Below, piece by piece: positions 36,401-45,902 of a stretch of DNA of 64,000 nt. Position 1 is the first letter of the stretch; every line of letters starts with the position of its first letter. Origin of the DNA: Pseudomonas khavaziana (GTDB taxonomy: Bacteria; Pseudomonadota; Gammaproteobacteria; Pseudomonadales; Pseudomonadaceae); NCBI RefSeq assembly GCF_019145205.1, contig NZ_JAHSTT010000001.1, forward strand, positions 310,001 to 374,000, in the 5' to 3' direction. Both the position numbers and the translations under genes were made by a program. The notes below the pieces were generated by a model. That model saw only the letters and a program-made list of their open reading frames with translations, made no database searches and was not told where the DNA came from.

Positions 36401-39400
36401 GATACGCAGGATGCGCGCGGCGGTGGGCTGGTCGACGTTGTAGTCCTGGGGGCCCAGGCGATAGAACAAGCGATGGTCGTCCCAGGTCATCGGATTTTCG
36501 CTGGACAAGCGCCACGCGCCCAAGCCGTTGTGCTCCAAACGCGGGGTCTGGACCCCGACTTTTTGCGGGTGCTTGAGGCGCCATTTGAGCAGGGTATTGT
36601 CGAAGACGACCGGGTACAGCGAGCCGTACAGCGGCACCAGTTGCTGGCCCTGGTATTCGTACAAGCCTTGGGCGTTGGGCAGCAGGTCGGTGGGTAGCAC
36701 GATGCGCTGTTCGTACTGGGCCAGGGAGTTGTCCAACAAGCTGACATAGCCATCGGGGCTGCGCTGTGTGCTCATCAGGTCGCCGAGGGTCTGGCGCAGG
36801 CCCTGGGCGTCGGCGGCCGAGCGCATGCCCAATTGCGTACGCTCATGGGGTTGCAGCACGGAGCCGATGGCCAGGTAGAAACTGTCCGCTGGCGGTGAGA
36901 CCGGGATGGGCCCGCCGTTGCGCATATCGTAGGCTTGGTAGCGGCCTTCACCGTAATGCAGCAGTTCTACTGTGGTGTCGTTCGGCCCGCTGGAGACGTA
37001 GCGGTCGGCAGGTGCACCATTGTTCATTTCGGTGACCACGAAGTGACGGCCCAGGTTTTTGCGCACCAGGCTGGAGGCGAATTCCCGCGCCCACTGGTCG
37101 GTGTCCTGGTGGTAGGCCCGAGGGTGGTAGAGGCCATCTATCACCGCGTCGATGCGCAGGGCAGTGCGCTGATGTTCCAGGTGTCGCTGCACGCTGGCGG
37201 GTAACTGACCATGGCTGAGAAACTGGCTTTGCTGTGCCGCGGTGAGTGGCGTTTGCACTAACAGCTGTTGCAGGTTGGCCGGAGTCAGGGGCGGGTACAG
37301 GTCATGCAGCTTTTGCAGCAGCGGGGTCACTTCCACGAGGGGCGACGCGACTTTGATCGGCACCAGCTCGCTGGCGCCATCGGTGGCCGGGACCTGCTCG
37401 CGTGCCTTGCCGGCGTGGCGGGTCATGGCGCTGAATAACTCAATTTGCCGGGCCTTGGCCAGGGCACTGATTTGCACGCGCACGCGCGCAATGCGCTGGG
37501 CGAGGGTCAGGTGCGCGCTGCCTTCCTTGCCCAGGGTGGAGTCAGCGGGTTGCCCGGTCATGATCAGTTCGAACAGTTGTTCCTGGCGCGCGACGTCCTG
37601 GGTGTTGTCGCCGAAGGCCAGGTAGGTGCCGTCATCGCGTCGGGTCAGGTCGATGAACTGGACTGCCGGTGGTAGCTGGCGGCTACCGGCATAGGTCTCC
37701 ATAGGGGTGCCCGCCTGGTCGTAAATGCGGATGGCGCAGTCCCGGGGCCAAGTCTCCAGTTGGGTCAGCAGGCACAGCACGCTGCTATCGGCATAAGGCG
37801 GCATATGGCCGCGACGGTGGAAGTCGTGGATCAACTGCTTGATAACCTGGTCGACTTGCAAGCGGCGCACACTTTCGATCAGGTGAACCGGCGCGGGTTC
37901 TCCGGCCCAGATCCGGTCGAGGGTGGCGCGGGTGGTCGAGGTGCTGCGCAGCATGCGCTCCATGGCAGTAGAAGGCACGGCGCTTGAGCCGTTGGGTAGC
38001 ATGCGCTCGGCCAATTGCACATCGGACAGGGTATGGGCGCCTTGCAGGTCCAGGGTCCAGGCTTGTTGTGCCGGGTTGAAGATAATCGGTGGCGCGAAGC
38101 TGGCGCCATTGTGTTGTTTGAGGACAAAACGCTGGGACTGTGGGTCGAGTTGCACTTGCACCACTTGGCGCTGCTGGTCCTGTATCAGCCACACATATTG
38201 ATTGCCGTTGACCTGATAAACGCCCTGGGGGTTAGCGACCTGACCGTTGAGCAGGTGCTGGTCGAGGGTGGCGAAGGGGCTGATATCGGGTTTCCACAGT
38301 TCGAATTCACCGTCGGCGCGCTGTACTTTGCGCGGGTTGCCCAGGCGTTGCAGCAGCCCTTCCATACGCAGGCGATGCACGCGGCCGGCTGTAGAGATCA
38401 GCAGGCCATTGACCGCCAGGTCGGCGACATCGGTCAGGGCGGCGGCGAAGTTGCTGGCTTCGCCCTGGGCTGCCTGGGTGATCCCGGCGACCAGGCTATA
38501 GCTGAGGCTGCCAAATACCACGGCCTGCATGATCCGGTTCAGGCCGGTAACGCCACCTGGTATGGGCGTGAGCAGCAGTTGCAGGACTTCATCGGCCACC
38601 GCGGCGGCGCCGTCGATTACCGCCTGCAAGTCGCGCTCGGAGCGGGTGGTGGCCAGGGTCGACAGATTGGCTTGGTAACGCTGTACCTGGCGCGCTGCGA
38701 AAGCCTGCACCAGGGTCTTGCCCGGCCCGGATTGCGGGTCGTTGGTAAACCGAAGTTGATCGACGGTGCGCTCCGGGAACCAGTGATGGAAGGTGTCATA
38801 CAGAAACCCTGCCGCCGGGCTGAGGCCCGTAGGGCGGGACTCGTCGCTCAACAGTTGCTTGAAGGCGTGCATCTGCGACATGGGCAACTGTCGGGAGAAC
38901 CAACCCAAGTCGCGGTTGCGCTGGCCAAGCTTGAGGTCGGCCAGAAACTGCGCGCCGGCGGCCTTGGCGTCGGTGTGAAAATGCAGGGCGCCACCGGGGC
39001 GAAACGGAAAGTAGGATAGTACGCCGAGGCTGGCTACCCGGATCAACAGCAGGGGGAGCGGCACCGCAGTTTCATAGGGTCCGGTTTGCATACTCAGGGT
39101 GTCGAAGCCCAAGGCCGGACCACTGCCGTCGATGGCCTGTACCAGTTGCTCGTGGAGTGCCCAGGTGACGCCGGTACTGGCGCGGTTGCGATAGGCTTCC
39201 AGGGCTTCGAAGCGCAGGCATGCACGGGCACTGGCCTGAATCAGTGCCTGGAGGGTCCCGCCCGGGCCCAGGACGGTCTCCAGGCGGTTTTTCAACTGGC
39301 CGCCCAGGTCCAGTTCGCGGCTGATGGCGATAAAACGCTGCACATTCAGTTGCTGCTTATTCACCCCGGTGAGGTAAGTGGAGTCGACGAAACTATGCCC

Positions 39401-39880
39401 CGTTTTGTGTTTCACCTCGGTGGCAAAATCGAAGTTCAGGCAGGCAGCGTCCCATAGCGACATCGTGGATACGTGGGCGCGGTACATCCATTCATCAAAG
39501 GCGCGCCGAAAGCGCTGCCCGGCGAGCGGCAAGATGTCGCTGGTGCGCGGCTCCCATGGCTGGGGCGCACCGACTTCTTCCAGGTAGCGGGTGTGCAGGA
39601 AAATCGCCTCGGGGTCCAGCCCACCGAGTTTGCTGCGCAATTGCACCAGCCCGTCGGTCTTGAAGGCATCAATCAGCTCAGTGTTGGCCTTGTCCACTGC
39701 GTTGAGGGCATGGAGGGCTTCACGTTGCAGCCGGACATAGTCCTGCTGTTGGCTGGGGGTGAGGCTGGCGAGGGTGCGCGTGAACGTCTGGCGGATAAAT
39801 TCCAGGGCCTGCTGCCGGGCCCAGGATTCATTGGACTGCAGGTTACCCGACAGTCCGTTGAGCAGTAGATGGGTAGCCAA
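33443..39880 (-). CDS. Giant dermonecrotic-toxin-like protein 4 with LRR and NEL E3 ubiquitin ligase domain
   Basis: 2145 aa, starting with TTG at 39878-39880 behind AAGGAACA; no suitable ATG exists nearby. The N-terminal half is of the DUF6543 type with 'PQGVYQVNGNQYVWLIQD'-like strands. Three internal repeats share 'LL...WP....(I/L)..V.D..G' (about 707, 1218 and 1405). Leucine-rich repeats occupy about 1665-1830 ('LPTSITDMTQLEHLDLSFND', 'LTRLEELHLDGNSL', 'LRILSLRGTGITQWP'). The C-terminal region from about 1855 is a NEL domain: 'TYGAGDCGDSVLLAF' places Cys1945 in the C-x-D motif of IpaH/SspH/SlrP ligases, followed by 'LADEFDLPFHPLELLY'. NEL enzymes transfer ubiquitin in host cells, normally after type III secretion. 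OpgC-like gene lies 63 bp upstream on the same strand. Confidence 0.85.
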   Translation of the reverse strand: MATHLLLNGLSGNLQSNESWARQQALEFIRQTFTRTLASLTPSQQQDYVRLQREALHALNAVDKANTELIDAFKTDGLVQLRSKLGGLDPEAIFLHTRYLEEVGAPQPWEPRTSDILPLAGQRFRRAFDEWMYRAHVSTMSLWDAACLNFDFATEVKHKTGHSFVDSTYLTGVNKQQLNVQRFIAISRELDLGGQLKNRLETVLGPGGTLQALIQASARACLRFEALEAYRNRASTGVTWALHEQLVQAIDGSGPALGFDTLSMQTGPYETAVPLPLLLIRVASLGVLSYFPFRPGGALHFHTDAKAAGAQFLADLKLGQRNRDLGWFSRQLPMSQMHAFKQLLSDESRPTGLSPAAGFLYDTFHHWFPERTVDQLRFTNDPQSGPGKTLVQAFAARQVQRYQANLSTLATTRSERDLQAVIDGAAAVADEVLQLLLTPIPGGVTGLNRIMQAVVFGSLSYSLVAGITQAAQGEASNFAAALTDVADLAVNGLLISTAGRVHRLRMEGLLQRLGNPRKVQRADGEFELWKPDISPFATLDQHLLNGQVANPQGVYQVNGNQYVWLIQDQQRQVVQVQLDPQSQRFVLKQHNGASFAPPIIFNPAQQAWTLDLQGAHTLSDVQLAERMLPNGSSAVPSTAMERMLRSTSTTRATLDRIWAGEPAPVHLIESVRRLQVDQVIKQLIHDFHRRGHMPPYADSSVLCLLTQLETWPRDCAIRIYDQAGTPMETYAGSRQLPPAVQFIDLTRRDDGTYLAFGDNTQDVARQEQLFELIMTGQPADSTLGKEGSAHLTLAQRIARVRVQISALAKARQIELFSAMTRHAGKAREQVPATDGASELVPIKVASPLVEVTPLLQKLHDLYPPLTPANLQQLLVQTPLTAAQQSQFLSHGQLPASVQRHLEHQRTALRIDAVIDGLYHPRAYHQDTDQWAREFASSLVRKNLGRHFVVTEMNNGAPADRYVSSGPNDTTVELLHYGEGRYQAYDMRNGGPIPVSPPADSFYLAIGSVLQPHERTQLGMRSAADAQGLRQTLGDLMSTQRSPDGYVSLLDNSLAQYEQRIVLPTDLLPNAQGLYEYQGQQLVPLYGSLYPVVFDNTLLKWRLKHPQKVGVQTPRLEHNGLGAWRLSSENPMTWDDHRLFYRLGPQDYNVDQPTAARILRITGTPPSALRQVHSANLPPPPLLADTSKRFRIEREIESFIQAMTTYSAKGNARPALQLLLACALPTWPASHVLHVVDSDGQIIRSFPAANARAPNIIRMSFEQSRGAEPLSAIVRNDTVARALLDELPESLEERLFKLGKKIAEYAHRERTQLFDTLYTQSESNGTTALQRRLRQHYPNLPGSALDAMLEQASPRELKQLHEHDEVGLRLAEQARLSANDVRLNRAFEGLYLRTQRNPDSEKIILHLLKSAAGWPANTRLDIHLVDANGALLNSAGHLDGSARKVLANVDGRYLAYDQQGQLLGDTAEDLFGALSLVLGGVELAPLQNSIADAALNQRIAIKALLDIPHIPHWLQPPMALDTSFTAYPFSLSNLWPFSSQQPVDLVSKVLELYPSLNRAAAHDLIDDLGMSDPAALIELQRRKAEYQALDHGLTRWADAPHANDADDPLGLNLGRRRFVAQQIRRAWRRETGAPYQNGLFDAHHLVVQLDGNDLPDPDFILGTRGFEHIESLRLMADEFPATGNAFLSKFVNLKYLQVDCQLTELPTSITDMTQLEHLDLSFNDIRLTVEARERLRSLTRLEELHLDGNSLVLTPDVSTMTRLRILSLRGTGITQWPIGAERRPNMNALLLQDNSITHVPPVLYTDARMRLTNRNTYLHGNDLSPDTWLRLDEYRQSTGIRLGGAARGPQHAPAAPHEIDQWLAGVPATEHPKRKQLWEQLRANESVHADDVFEVLRDLPNTYAYSASSESRQALTTRVWTLLLAMADSTELRNNVCLNTYGAGDCGDSVLLAFTKMELELRIHQAKAKTRTYESDRDLLKLATGRFYLNQLDEFSARFIERREMAALEVDPAEVTIYMRAQLADEFDLPFHPLELLYTVDTYVTDTVLDDARTELRRLGASSALQEWLLMEGFWIEYLARSHPEPFSTVKDSIKHKVRQLDKELTDKRSEDYLERRQSLVDLEQAELNRLVRQLTLATQAALQHA

Positions 39881-39943
39881 GTGCTGTTCCTTTCACAGTG
39901 AAGTGGAAGGCAGATAGAAGCACTCGGCATGTGTCGACGGGGA

Positions 39944-41074
39944 TTACCTATTTAGCGCCGTTTCGCGAGCCGCCTGATGGAGGCGTCTGTTGAAATCCAG
40001 CCAGGCAGCGAGGGCCGACATCAGCACCACACCGACCAAGGCAGTGAGCAGTTGCATGGTCACGGCGTCATCCGCCAGGGCATTGAGCATATCCGCCAGC
40101 GGTGCCAGCACTACACCCAGGCAAAACACCTCGAGTGAATAGCGGCCCATCTGGCAGACGCGCTCGGCCAGCGGGTTTTGCGTCCAGCTCCGGCCAGGCA
40201 GCAGTTTGGCGGTGACATAGGCCAGGGCAAGGAAATGCACCAGGCGCACCGGCGACAGGTCGGTCTTGCTGATGGGGTACAACAGGTTGCTGAGCGTGGC
40301 CGGCATCACTGCGTCATGCACTTCAGGCCAGAGCCACGACAGCGTGATCACGCCGGCCACCACCACATAGAATGCTGCCGCGACGAACAGCGGCTGACGA
40401 TACAAGGAGCGTGTCTCGGGCACGCGGGGCCGCTGGCTGTAGATCGCCGCGGCGCCCCCCAGCACAAACAGCAACTGCCAGGTGACCGGGTTGAAATACC
40501 ACACACCGTCGGCGATCGCCCGCAGGTTCCAGCCCATCCACGGTGCCATCAGGTATATCACCAGCGAAACGCCCACCACCGCCCAGGGGGCGCGCACCAT
40601 CAATGGCAACACCACGGACAAGCCGGCAAGCAAGATGATGTACAGCGGCAACGGGTCCATCAGGTTGGGCTTGAAGCGCAGCAGCAGTTCATCGGTCAGC
40701 GCCTGTTGCGGGTGGGTGACGAAGTGCGTCAGCCCCATTTCCGCCACCAGGTCTCGGGTTTCCACGTGGCTGTTGGCGAAGAACACGATGCCCATTAACA
40801 GGGCCAGCAGGAAGATATGCACCACGTACAGCACCCAGGTGCGTCGCAGGATCTTCAGGCAGGCCATCCAGTAGCCCTCGCGTTGCAAGACCTTGCCGTA
40901 TGCCAGCACCGAGGCGAAGCCGGCGAGAAATACGAAGACTTCTGCGGCGTCGCTGAAACCGAAGTTACGCAAGGTGATCAAGCCGAGGGGGTTGTGGGGC
41001 ACGTGATCCCAGAAAATGAAGATCAACGCCAGGCCCCGAAAAAAATCGATGCGCGGGTCGCGTCCGTTCAGCAT
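39944..41074 (-). CDS. OpgC-domain membrane protein (acyltransferase-like)
   Basis: A 376-aa polytopic inner-membrane protein with about ten helices. It opens with 'RDPRIDFFRGLALIFIFWDH', the OpgC signature, then 'NFGFSDAAEVFVFLAGFASV'. OpgC (MdoC) succinylates osmoregulated periplasmic glucans, and related proteins acylate other surface glycans. The ATG at 41074 is preferred because conserved sequence begins just after it; an in-frame ATG at 41143 would add 23 poorly conserved residues and lacks a ribosome-binding site. The AAGAG nine bases before 41074 is weak. The giant NEL gene follows by 63 bp on the same strand and may be co-transcribed. The exact substrate is unknown. Confidence 0.85.
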   Translation of the reverse strand: MLNGRDPRIDFFRGLALIFIFWDHVPHNPLGLITLRNFGFSDAAEVFVFLAGFASVLAYGKVLQREGYWMACLKILRRTWVLYVVHIFLLALLMGIVFFANSHVETRDLVAEMGLTHFVTHPQQALTDELLLRFKPNLMDPLPLYIILLAGLSVVLPLMVRAPWAVVGVSLVIYLMAPWMGWNLRAIADGVWYFNPVTWQLLFVLGGAAAIYSQRPRVPETRSLYRQPLFVAAAFYVVVAGVITLSWLWPEVHDAVMPATLSNLLYPISKTDLSPVRLVHFLALAYVTAKLLPGRSWTQNPLAERVCQMGRYSLEVFCLGVVLAPLADMLNALADDAVTMQLLTALVGVVLMSALAAWLDFNRRLHQAARETALNR

Positions 41075-41217
41075 GGCAGCGGGCTCTTGAACAAGTTGTT
41101 GAATGACGATGGGTGAGTGCGCGGGTTGTCGTACGCCGCACATCGGGCGGGCGCAGGTTGGCGGTATTTGTAAGCAAATGCAAAGGGTGGATATTACTGG
41201 ATGTCTCAGCCTTAGAA

Positions 41218-41244
41218 GGGGGGGGGACCTGTCAACTTTGACAG
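41218..41244 (+). promoter_or_regulatory. G9 tract and adjoining inverted repeat upstream of the gtr cassette
   Basis: Nine consecutive Gs (41218-41226) are followed at once by CTGTCAA-CT-TTGACAG (41229-41244), an inverted repeat. The pair lies 56-82 bp before the GtrA-family start codon, within promoter range. A homopolymer of this length can slip in replication, which would change promoter spacing. Confidence 0.45.
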
Positions 41245-41299
41245 TAGACGCAAAAGGAGCGCCATGGCTTGCTAGGACGTAACCGCAAAGGACGACGGT

Positions 41300-41674
41300 A
41301 TGGCCCGGCTATGGAAAGGTTTCACCCTTTACACAGTGATTGGTATCGCCAACACGGTGATCCATTGGCAGCTGTTTTTTATGTTGCGAGCAGGATTTGA
41401 GCTCAGCCAGGCGTCGAGTAATTTTTTCGCCTTCTGTGTGGCGGCATCCTTCTCGTTCTACGTGAATGCCCTGTTTACGTTTGCCATGCCGGTTTCCTTG
41501 GGCCGCTACCTGCTGTTCATGACCTGCATGGGGGCCTTGAGCCTGTTGGCGGGTTGGCTGGGTGATCATCTGCACCTGCCCGGGCTTGTCACTGTGCTGG
41601 TGTTTTCCCTGGTCAGTCTGTTGTGCGGGTTTCTGCTGTCGCGGTGGGTGGTGTTTCGCGAGGGTAGCCAATGA
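41300..41674 (+). CDS. GtrA family membrane protein (flippase-type)
   Basis: A 124-aa protein with four transmembrane helices, typical size for GtrA. '[19 protein letters not shown]', '[18 protein letters not shown]' and the C-terminal 'LLSRWVVF' match the family pattern ((F)xxVGxxxTxxxxxxF ... NFxxxRxWVF). GtrA proteins are thought to flip undecaprenyl-phosphate-glucose to the periplasm for side-chain glucosylation of O-antigen or other glycans. AAAGGA lies 7 bases before the ATG. The stop overlaps the next gene by 4 bp (ATGA), so the genes form a gtrA-gtrB-gtrC-type operon. Confidence 0.88.
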   Translation: MARLWKGFTLYTVIGIANTVIHWQLFFMLRAGFELSQASSNFFAFCVAASFSFYVNALFTFAMPVSLGRYLLFMTCMGALSLLAGWLGDHLHLPGLVTVLVFSLVSLLCGFLLSRWVVFREGSQ

Positions 41675-42636
41675 GGGTCTCACTGGTAGTGCCTCTGTTC
41701 AATGAGGAACAGACGGTGGGCGCGTTTTACCGTGCGGTTCGGCAAGACTCGTTATTGCAGGCCTGTACTGTGGAAATTGTGTTCATCAACGATGGCAGCA
41801 ATGACCGCACGGCCGAGGTCGCCGAGGCGCTGGCGCTGGCTGATCGCGACGTGATGCTGATCAACTTCTCACGCAATTTCGGTAAGGAAGCCGCGTTGTT
41901 TGCCGGGCTGGAATACGCCACGGGCGACGCGGTCGTGCCCATGGACGTGGATTTGCAGGACCCGATCGACGTTGTTCCTCGGCTGATCGCTGCGTGGCAG
42001 CAGGGCGCCGACGTGGTGCTGGCCAAACGGCGCGACCGCTCCAGCGACGGCTACCTCAAGCGTCACAGTGCATCGTTGTTCTACCGCTTGCTCAACCTGA
42101 TCGCCTACACCCATATCGAAGAAAACGTCGGAGACTTCCGGCTGATGGACCGCAAAGTCGTCGACGTGATCAAGTTACTGCCGGAACAGCAACTGTTCAT
42201 GAAAGGCGTGCTGTCGTGGGCAGGGTTCACGGTTGCCATCGTTGAATACGACCGTGCCCCCCGAATGGCGGGGCAAAGCAAATTCAATGGCTGGAAATTG
42301 TGGAACCTGGCGTTGGATGGGATTACCTCGTTCAGCACTTTGCCGTTGCGGTTGTGGAGTTATATCGGCGGGGGGATTTCGCTGTTGGCGTTGGTGTATG
42401 CCGGGTTTTTGATTGTGGACAAGGTGTTGTTTGGCAATGACGTGCCGGGGTATCCGTCGTTGATGACCGCGATTTTGTTTTTGGGCGGGGTGCAACTGAT
42501 TGGGATCGGGATATTGGGGGAGTATGTGGGGCGGATTTATATGGAGGCGAAGCATCGGCCGCGGTATGTAGTTAAGGAAGTCGTGAGTCGGTGTGCCGAG
42601 AGTGGTGAAAAGGGAGATAAATATGATGTGGGCTGA
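41671..42636 (+). CDS. GtrB-type undecaprenyl-phosphate glycosyltransferase (GT2)
   Basis: A 321-aa GT-A glycosyltransferase with two C-terminal transmembrane helices. It begins '[20 protein letters not shown]', then '[13 protein letters not shown]', '[20 protein letters not shown]', and 'MDVDLQDP' (the metal/nucleotide-binding D-x-D-LQDPP-like motif). 'RMAGQSKF' and '[19 protein letters not shown]' complete the GtrB/DPM1-like pattern. It should transfer glucose (or a related sugar) from UDP-sugar to undecaprenyl phosphate on the cytoplasmic face. It overlaps the GtrA gene by 4 bp and the following AT-rich gene by 14 bp. Codon use becomes progressively more T-rich and relaxed toward its 3' end, close to the junction with the AT-rich gene. 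Confidence 0.92.
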   Translation: MRVSLVVPLFNEEQTVGAFYRAVRQDSLLQACTVEIVFINDGSNDRTAEVAEALALADRDVMLINFSRNFGKEAALFAGLEYATGDAVVPMDVDLQDPIDVVPRLIAAWQQGADVVLAKRRDRSSDGYLKRHSASLFYRLLNLIAYTHIEENVGDFRLMDRKVVDVIKLLPEQQLFMKGVLSWAGFTVAIVEYDRAPRMAGQSKFNGWKLWNLALDGITSFSTLPLRLWSYIGGGISLLALVYAGFLIVDKVLFGNDVPGYPSLMTAILFLGGVQLIGIGILGEYVGRIYMEAKHRPRYVVKEVVSRCAESGEKGDKYDVG

Positions 42637-44131
42637 AAAAGCACTGAGCAGAAAAGAAGTGTTGGTTTTTTTTCTAGTAATGTCGTTTGTATATGTATAT
42701 CCGATTGTTTATGCGGATTATGCCTATATAGATGATAATTGGCGCTCTCTATTGGGTGCTCAGGAAGCATGGCGCAATCAGGGGCGTATTCTGATTGAAT
42801 GGTTATATGAAGTATTCACATTCGGTAGCGGGACGACAAATATTTTTCCACTGCCTTTGTTGTTTTCCATCGCGCTGCTCGCAGTAGCTATGAGTCGACT
42901 GACATTTTGGTATTTTTCTACACCTTTCATGTCAAGTTGTCTAGTCGTTCTACCGGTGCTCTGCAATCCATTTTTTCTCGGTAATTTGACCTATCAATAT
43001 GATGGGCCCGCGATGGTCCTTGCTGTAGTTTCTGTAATTTATGCAGTTACGTGTAAAATCGAAAATATTAGCACTCGAGTTCTGGTCGTGGCTGTGCTGT
43101 TAGCTATAACACTCAGTCTTTATCAATTGACAGTGGCCTTGTTTGTTGGGTTCTGTATTCTTGAGTTCTACCTTGGTGTAAAAAACAAAATGGCAGTGCA
43201 CGGAATTCTGCTTCTACTGTGTCAAAGGGCTGCGCAGCTTCTAAGTGGCGGACTAATTTACTTTCTGACCGCCTATCAGTTGTCAGTCGACAGTCGGGGG
43301 CATCTCTCCAGATTCGATGAACATTGGTTTGATGAAGTGGCTAGAAAGTTTATTTTTGCGATGGATAAATTAAGTTTGTTAGTGGTGCCAGGGAACGCAT
43401 GGCTTTGTGCTGCAATATTGGCTGTTGCGTTCGTGGGGTACGTGATTTTTATGAAGAATATTTTTGCACTTAAAGGAGGATGGTTTGGCAAGGGTGTTGT
43501 CGCGATGTTGTATTTTCTGGGTGTGCCTGTATTGGTTCTAATAGTGCCAGGGATGATGTTGTTTTTAACAGAAATTAATCTGGATGCGCGAAATTACATT
43601 GCCTTTTCAGCGGTGTTGATTTTTTTAATGATGTTGAATTATGATGTTTTGGGTCATCTGCATTCAAAGTTTCGACTGGTGTTGGCTGTACCCGTTTTAT
43701 TCATGTTTTCTTTTAGTTATATGTACGGCCAGGTCATTATCGCAAAAAAAGAGCTTGAATTTTCATTGGCGCAATATGTGGCTTATGATTTGATTTCGAA
43801 TGAAACCCTGTGGGCGGTCGATAAGTTTTACTATGTAGGGCCAACCATGGATGGGAATTGGTTGCCGAGAGGTCATGCGGCTATGACTTATATGCCGCTG
43901 TTGAGATATATACTGAGTGGTTCTAATACGCTTCTGCATCCGCAATTTTTAACTCGAATGGGAATAAATAACGTAGTGCAGGGGCAGCGTGAGGTGTTCG
44001 AAGCCACTGTCACTGCCGATAATGAACAACCGGTGGTTGACAGGAGATTTTATTCGATTTACTCGCGTCGTGGGAGTGCGTTTATTGTAATGAAAGACTC
44101 TTTTGGTCCGGAAAATTATAATGCTAACTGA
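42623..44131 (+). CDS. GtrC/GtrII-type glucosyltransferase, AT-rich
   Basis: A 502-aa protein with about ten to eleven transmembrane helices. '[20 protein letters not shown]' near the N-terminus is the conserved acidic loop of Gtr-type (Glucos_trans_II) enzymes, which add glucose from undecaprenyl-phosphate-glucose to surface polysaccharide in the periplasm. AGGGA lies before the tandem ATG-ATG at 42623/42626. Base composition is markedly AT-rich (many ATA, TTA and TTT codons) compared with flanking genes, a sign of horizontal acquisition that is common for the third, serotype-specific gene of gtr cassettes. It overlaps GtrB at its start and the remnant cupin half at its end. The sugar and acceptor cannot be read from sequence. 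Confidence 0.75.
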   Translation: MMWAEKALSRKEVLVFFLVMSFVYVYPIVYADYAYIDDNWRSLLGAQEAWRNQGRILIEWLYEVFTFGSGTTNIFPLPLLFSIALLAVAMSRLTFWYFSTPFMSSCLVVLPVLCNPFFLGNLTYQYDGPAMVLAVVSVIYAVTCKIENISTRVLVVAVLLAITLSLYQLTVALFVGFCILEFYLGVKNKMAVHGILLLLCQRAAQLLSGGLIYFLTAYQLSVDSRGHLSRFDEHWFDEVARKFIFAMDKLSLLVVPGNAWLCAAILAVAFVGYVIFMKNIFALKGGWFGKGVVAMLYFLGVPVLVLIVPGMMLFLTEINLDARNYIAFSAVLIFLMMLNYDVLGHLHSKFRLVLAVPVLFMFSFSYMYGQVIIAKKELEFSLAQYVAYDLISNETLWAVDKFYYVGPTMDGNWLPRGHAAMTYMPLLRYILSGSNTLLHPQFLTRMGINNVVQGQREVFEATVTADNEQPVVDRRFYSIYSRRGSAFIVMKDSFGPENYNAN

Positions 44132-44307
44132 GTGGCTCGTGGTGATGAGGCGAACTTTCAATTATCATTAATGTGCCATAACTCCCTTCAATTACTGCAT
44201 GTGCCATGTGTGCCTCTATGAGGTACATATGGCCAGCGTCTATGTTTATTTCCTTTCCGGCAACGTCCAAACGCAAACATCCACTGATCACCAGCAGCCC
44301 TCCATTG
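44124..44307 (-). pseudogene. 3' half of a split cupin gene (AT-rich half)
   Basis: On the minus strand this reads 'GGLLVISGCLRLDVAGKE' then 'INIDAGHMYLIEAHMAHAVI' and 'EGSYGTLMIIE', the second half of a small cupin-domain protein, ending at TAG (44124-44126). It joins in frame with the 5' half at 46347-46494 if the insertion sequence and one copy of the 8-bp flank are removed. Unlike that half, it uses ATA and other AT-rich codons, as in the neighbouring gtrC-type gene. It has no start and cannot make the full protein. Its 3' end overlaps the convergent glucosyltransferase gene. Confidence 0.7.
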
Positions 44308-44352
44308 GTAAGCGCTCCATAAACCCCACCCAGTCAAAAGTGGGCGGCGCGT

Positions 44353-45885
44353 TTAGCCGTGGGATCCAGGCTTGCAGTTCCACGACAACAAGGCTTCGTA
44401 ATCTTCAACCGAGGATGCCTGTGGCAGGCGCTCCAGTGCGTGGCGCAGCCACGCATGAGGCTCTTGGCCGTTGGCTTTGGCGGTCTCGACCAGGCTGTAG
44501 AGTTGAGCACTCGCCGTCGCGCCTTTGGGCGTATCGCTGAACAACCAGTTCTTCCTTCCGATAACGAAGGGCCGGATCGCACGCTCGGCGGTATTGTTGT
44601 CGATGGGCAGGTAGCCTTGCTCGACGTACCGTTCCAGTTTGCTCCAGTTGTTTGCCAGATAGGTCACAGCCTTGCCCAGCGCATTCTGCGTGGTCATGTA
44701 TGGGAGCGTTTTTTCCATCCAGGCCTTCAGCTCACTCATCACCTTGAGACTTAAATCCTGACGTCCATTTTTCCGCCCCTCATCGCTGCTCTCTTTGAAG
44801 GCGATCTCGATGCCGTATAGCTTGCTGATCAGCTTCAGCGCTATATCCGCCCGGCCTGTCTTGCCTTTGGGTTGCACTTTTTGCGCTTCGACAAACTTAC
44901 GGCGTGCATGAGCCCAGCACCCTAAACGCTCGACTCCGTCCTGCGCGCCAAGCGCGTTGTAACCGGCGTAATCATCGGTCATGAGATAGCCGCAGTAGCC
45001 ATCGAGCAGGCGCGTTGGAACCTCCTGCGAACGGCTGGTGGAGTAGTCAAAAAGGATCACTGGTTTGTCTGGCGGGCCGCCGGTTTGCACCCACATCCAG
45101 GACTGACTGCTTGGTTCCCGGTCAGGCTCTTTCAACACCTGCACGCGTGTTTCATCGCAATGGATGACCCGGCTGGTTAAGAGGCTGTCGCGCATTAAAT
45201 TCAGCAACGGCTGAAAGTGCTCACCGCATTGGATAACCCAGCGAGCCAGGGTCTGACGTGGAATATCGATGTCATGGAGGCTTAGTACTTTTTCAAAGCG
45301 GTGGAGCGGCAAACCGTCCACGTATTTGGTGGTCAGCAGCATCGCCAGAACACTTGGGCTGGCCATGCTTTTTTCAATCAGTTGAGCCGGCTTGTCCGCA
45401 GTGACCGGGGCCGTCTCGCAGTCGCGGCAACCGTAAACTTTACGAACGTGTTTGATCACTCGGATCTGCATCGGTACGATTTCAAGCTGCTCGTTGAGTT
45501 CCTCGCCAATCACGTGTTTGCGGCAGCCGCAGGCACACGTCAGTTCATGCTCGGGAAGTTCGTGGATGACTTCGGTACGTGGCAGGTCGGCAGGCAGCGG
45601 CTTGCGTTTGCCGCGACGCTTGGCCGGAGCGACAACCTCTTCTTCAACGTCTTCGCCGATAGGCTCGGCGATGCTTTCCGCCTCGTTGAAAAGGGCTAGC
45701 TGAGGCGTTGCCAGATCGGTTGTCTGCTCGGACTTAGGTCCGAACAGGCGCTGGCGCAGCAGCGCGTTTTCTTCTTCAAGATGAACGATGCGGCCCTTGT
45801 TAGACTCGCGCTCAATCAGCATCTGCTCTAGCAATTGCTTGAGCAGCGCAGGGTCGTCAGGAGGGTCTTTGGGCATCGAAATCAT
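44353..45885 (-). CDS. tnpC: IS66 family transposase TnpC
   Basis: A 510-aa transposase with an N-terminal coiled region ([20 protein letters not shown]) followed by the leucine/proline-rich '[13 protein letters not shown]' motif, a zinc-binding Cys/His segment ('[14 protein letters not shown] ... [10 protein letters not shown]'), and the DDE catalytic core: D in '[14 protein letters not shown]', D in '[11 protein letters not shown]', and E in '[20 protein letters not shown]'. The C-terminus ends in the usual '[10 protein letters not shown]'-like tail. Length and motifs are complete, so the enzyme may be active. TnpB lies 17 bp upstream on the same strand. Confidence 0.95.
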   Translation of the reverse strand: MISMPKDPPDDPALLKQLLEQMLIERESNKGRIVHLEEENALLRQRLFGPKSEQTTDLATPQLALFNEAESIAEPIGEDVEEEVVAPAKRRGKRKPLPADLPRTEVIHELPEHELTCACGCRKHVIGEELNEQLEIVPMQIRVIKHVRKVYGCRDCETAPVTADKPAQLIEKSMASPSVLAMLLTTKYVDGLPLHRFEKVLSLHDIDIPRQTLARWVIQCGEHFQPLLNLMRDSLLTSRVIHCDETRVQVLKEPDREPSSQSWMWVQTGGPPDKPVILFDYSTSRSQEVPTRLLDGYCGYLMTDDYAGYNALGAQDGVERLGCWAHARRKFVEAQKVQPKGKTGRADIALKLISKLYGIEIAFKESSDEGRKNGRQDLSLKVMSELKAWMEKTLPYMTTQNALGKAVTYLANNWSKLERYVEQGYLPIDNNTAERAIRPFVIGRKNWLFSDTPKGATASAQLYSLVETAKANGQEPHAWLRHALERLPQASSVEDYEALLSWNCKPGSHG

Positions 45886-45902
45886 GCCCTGGATATACCG
45901 AG

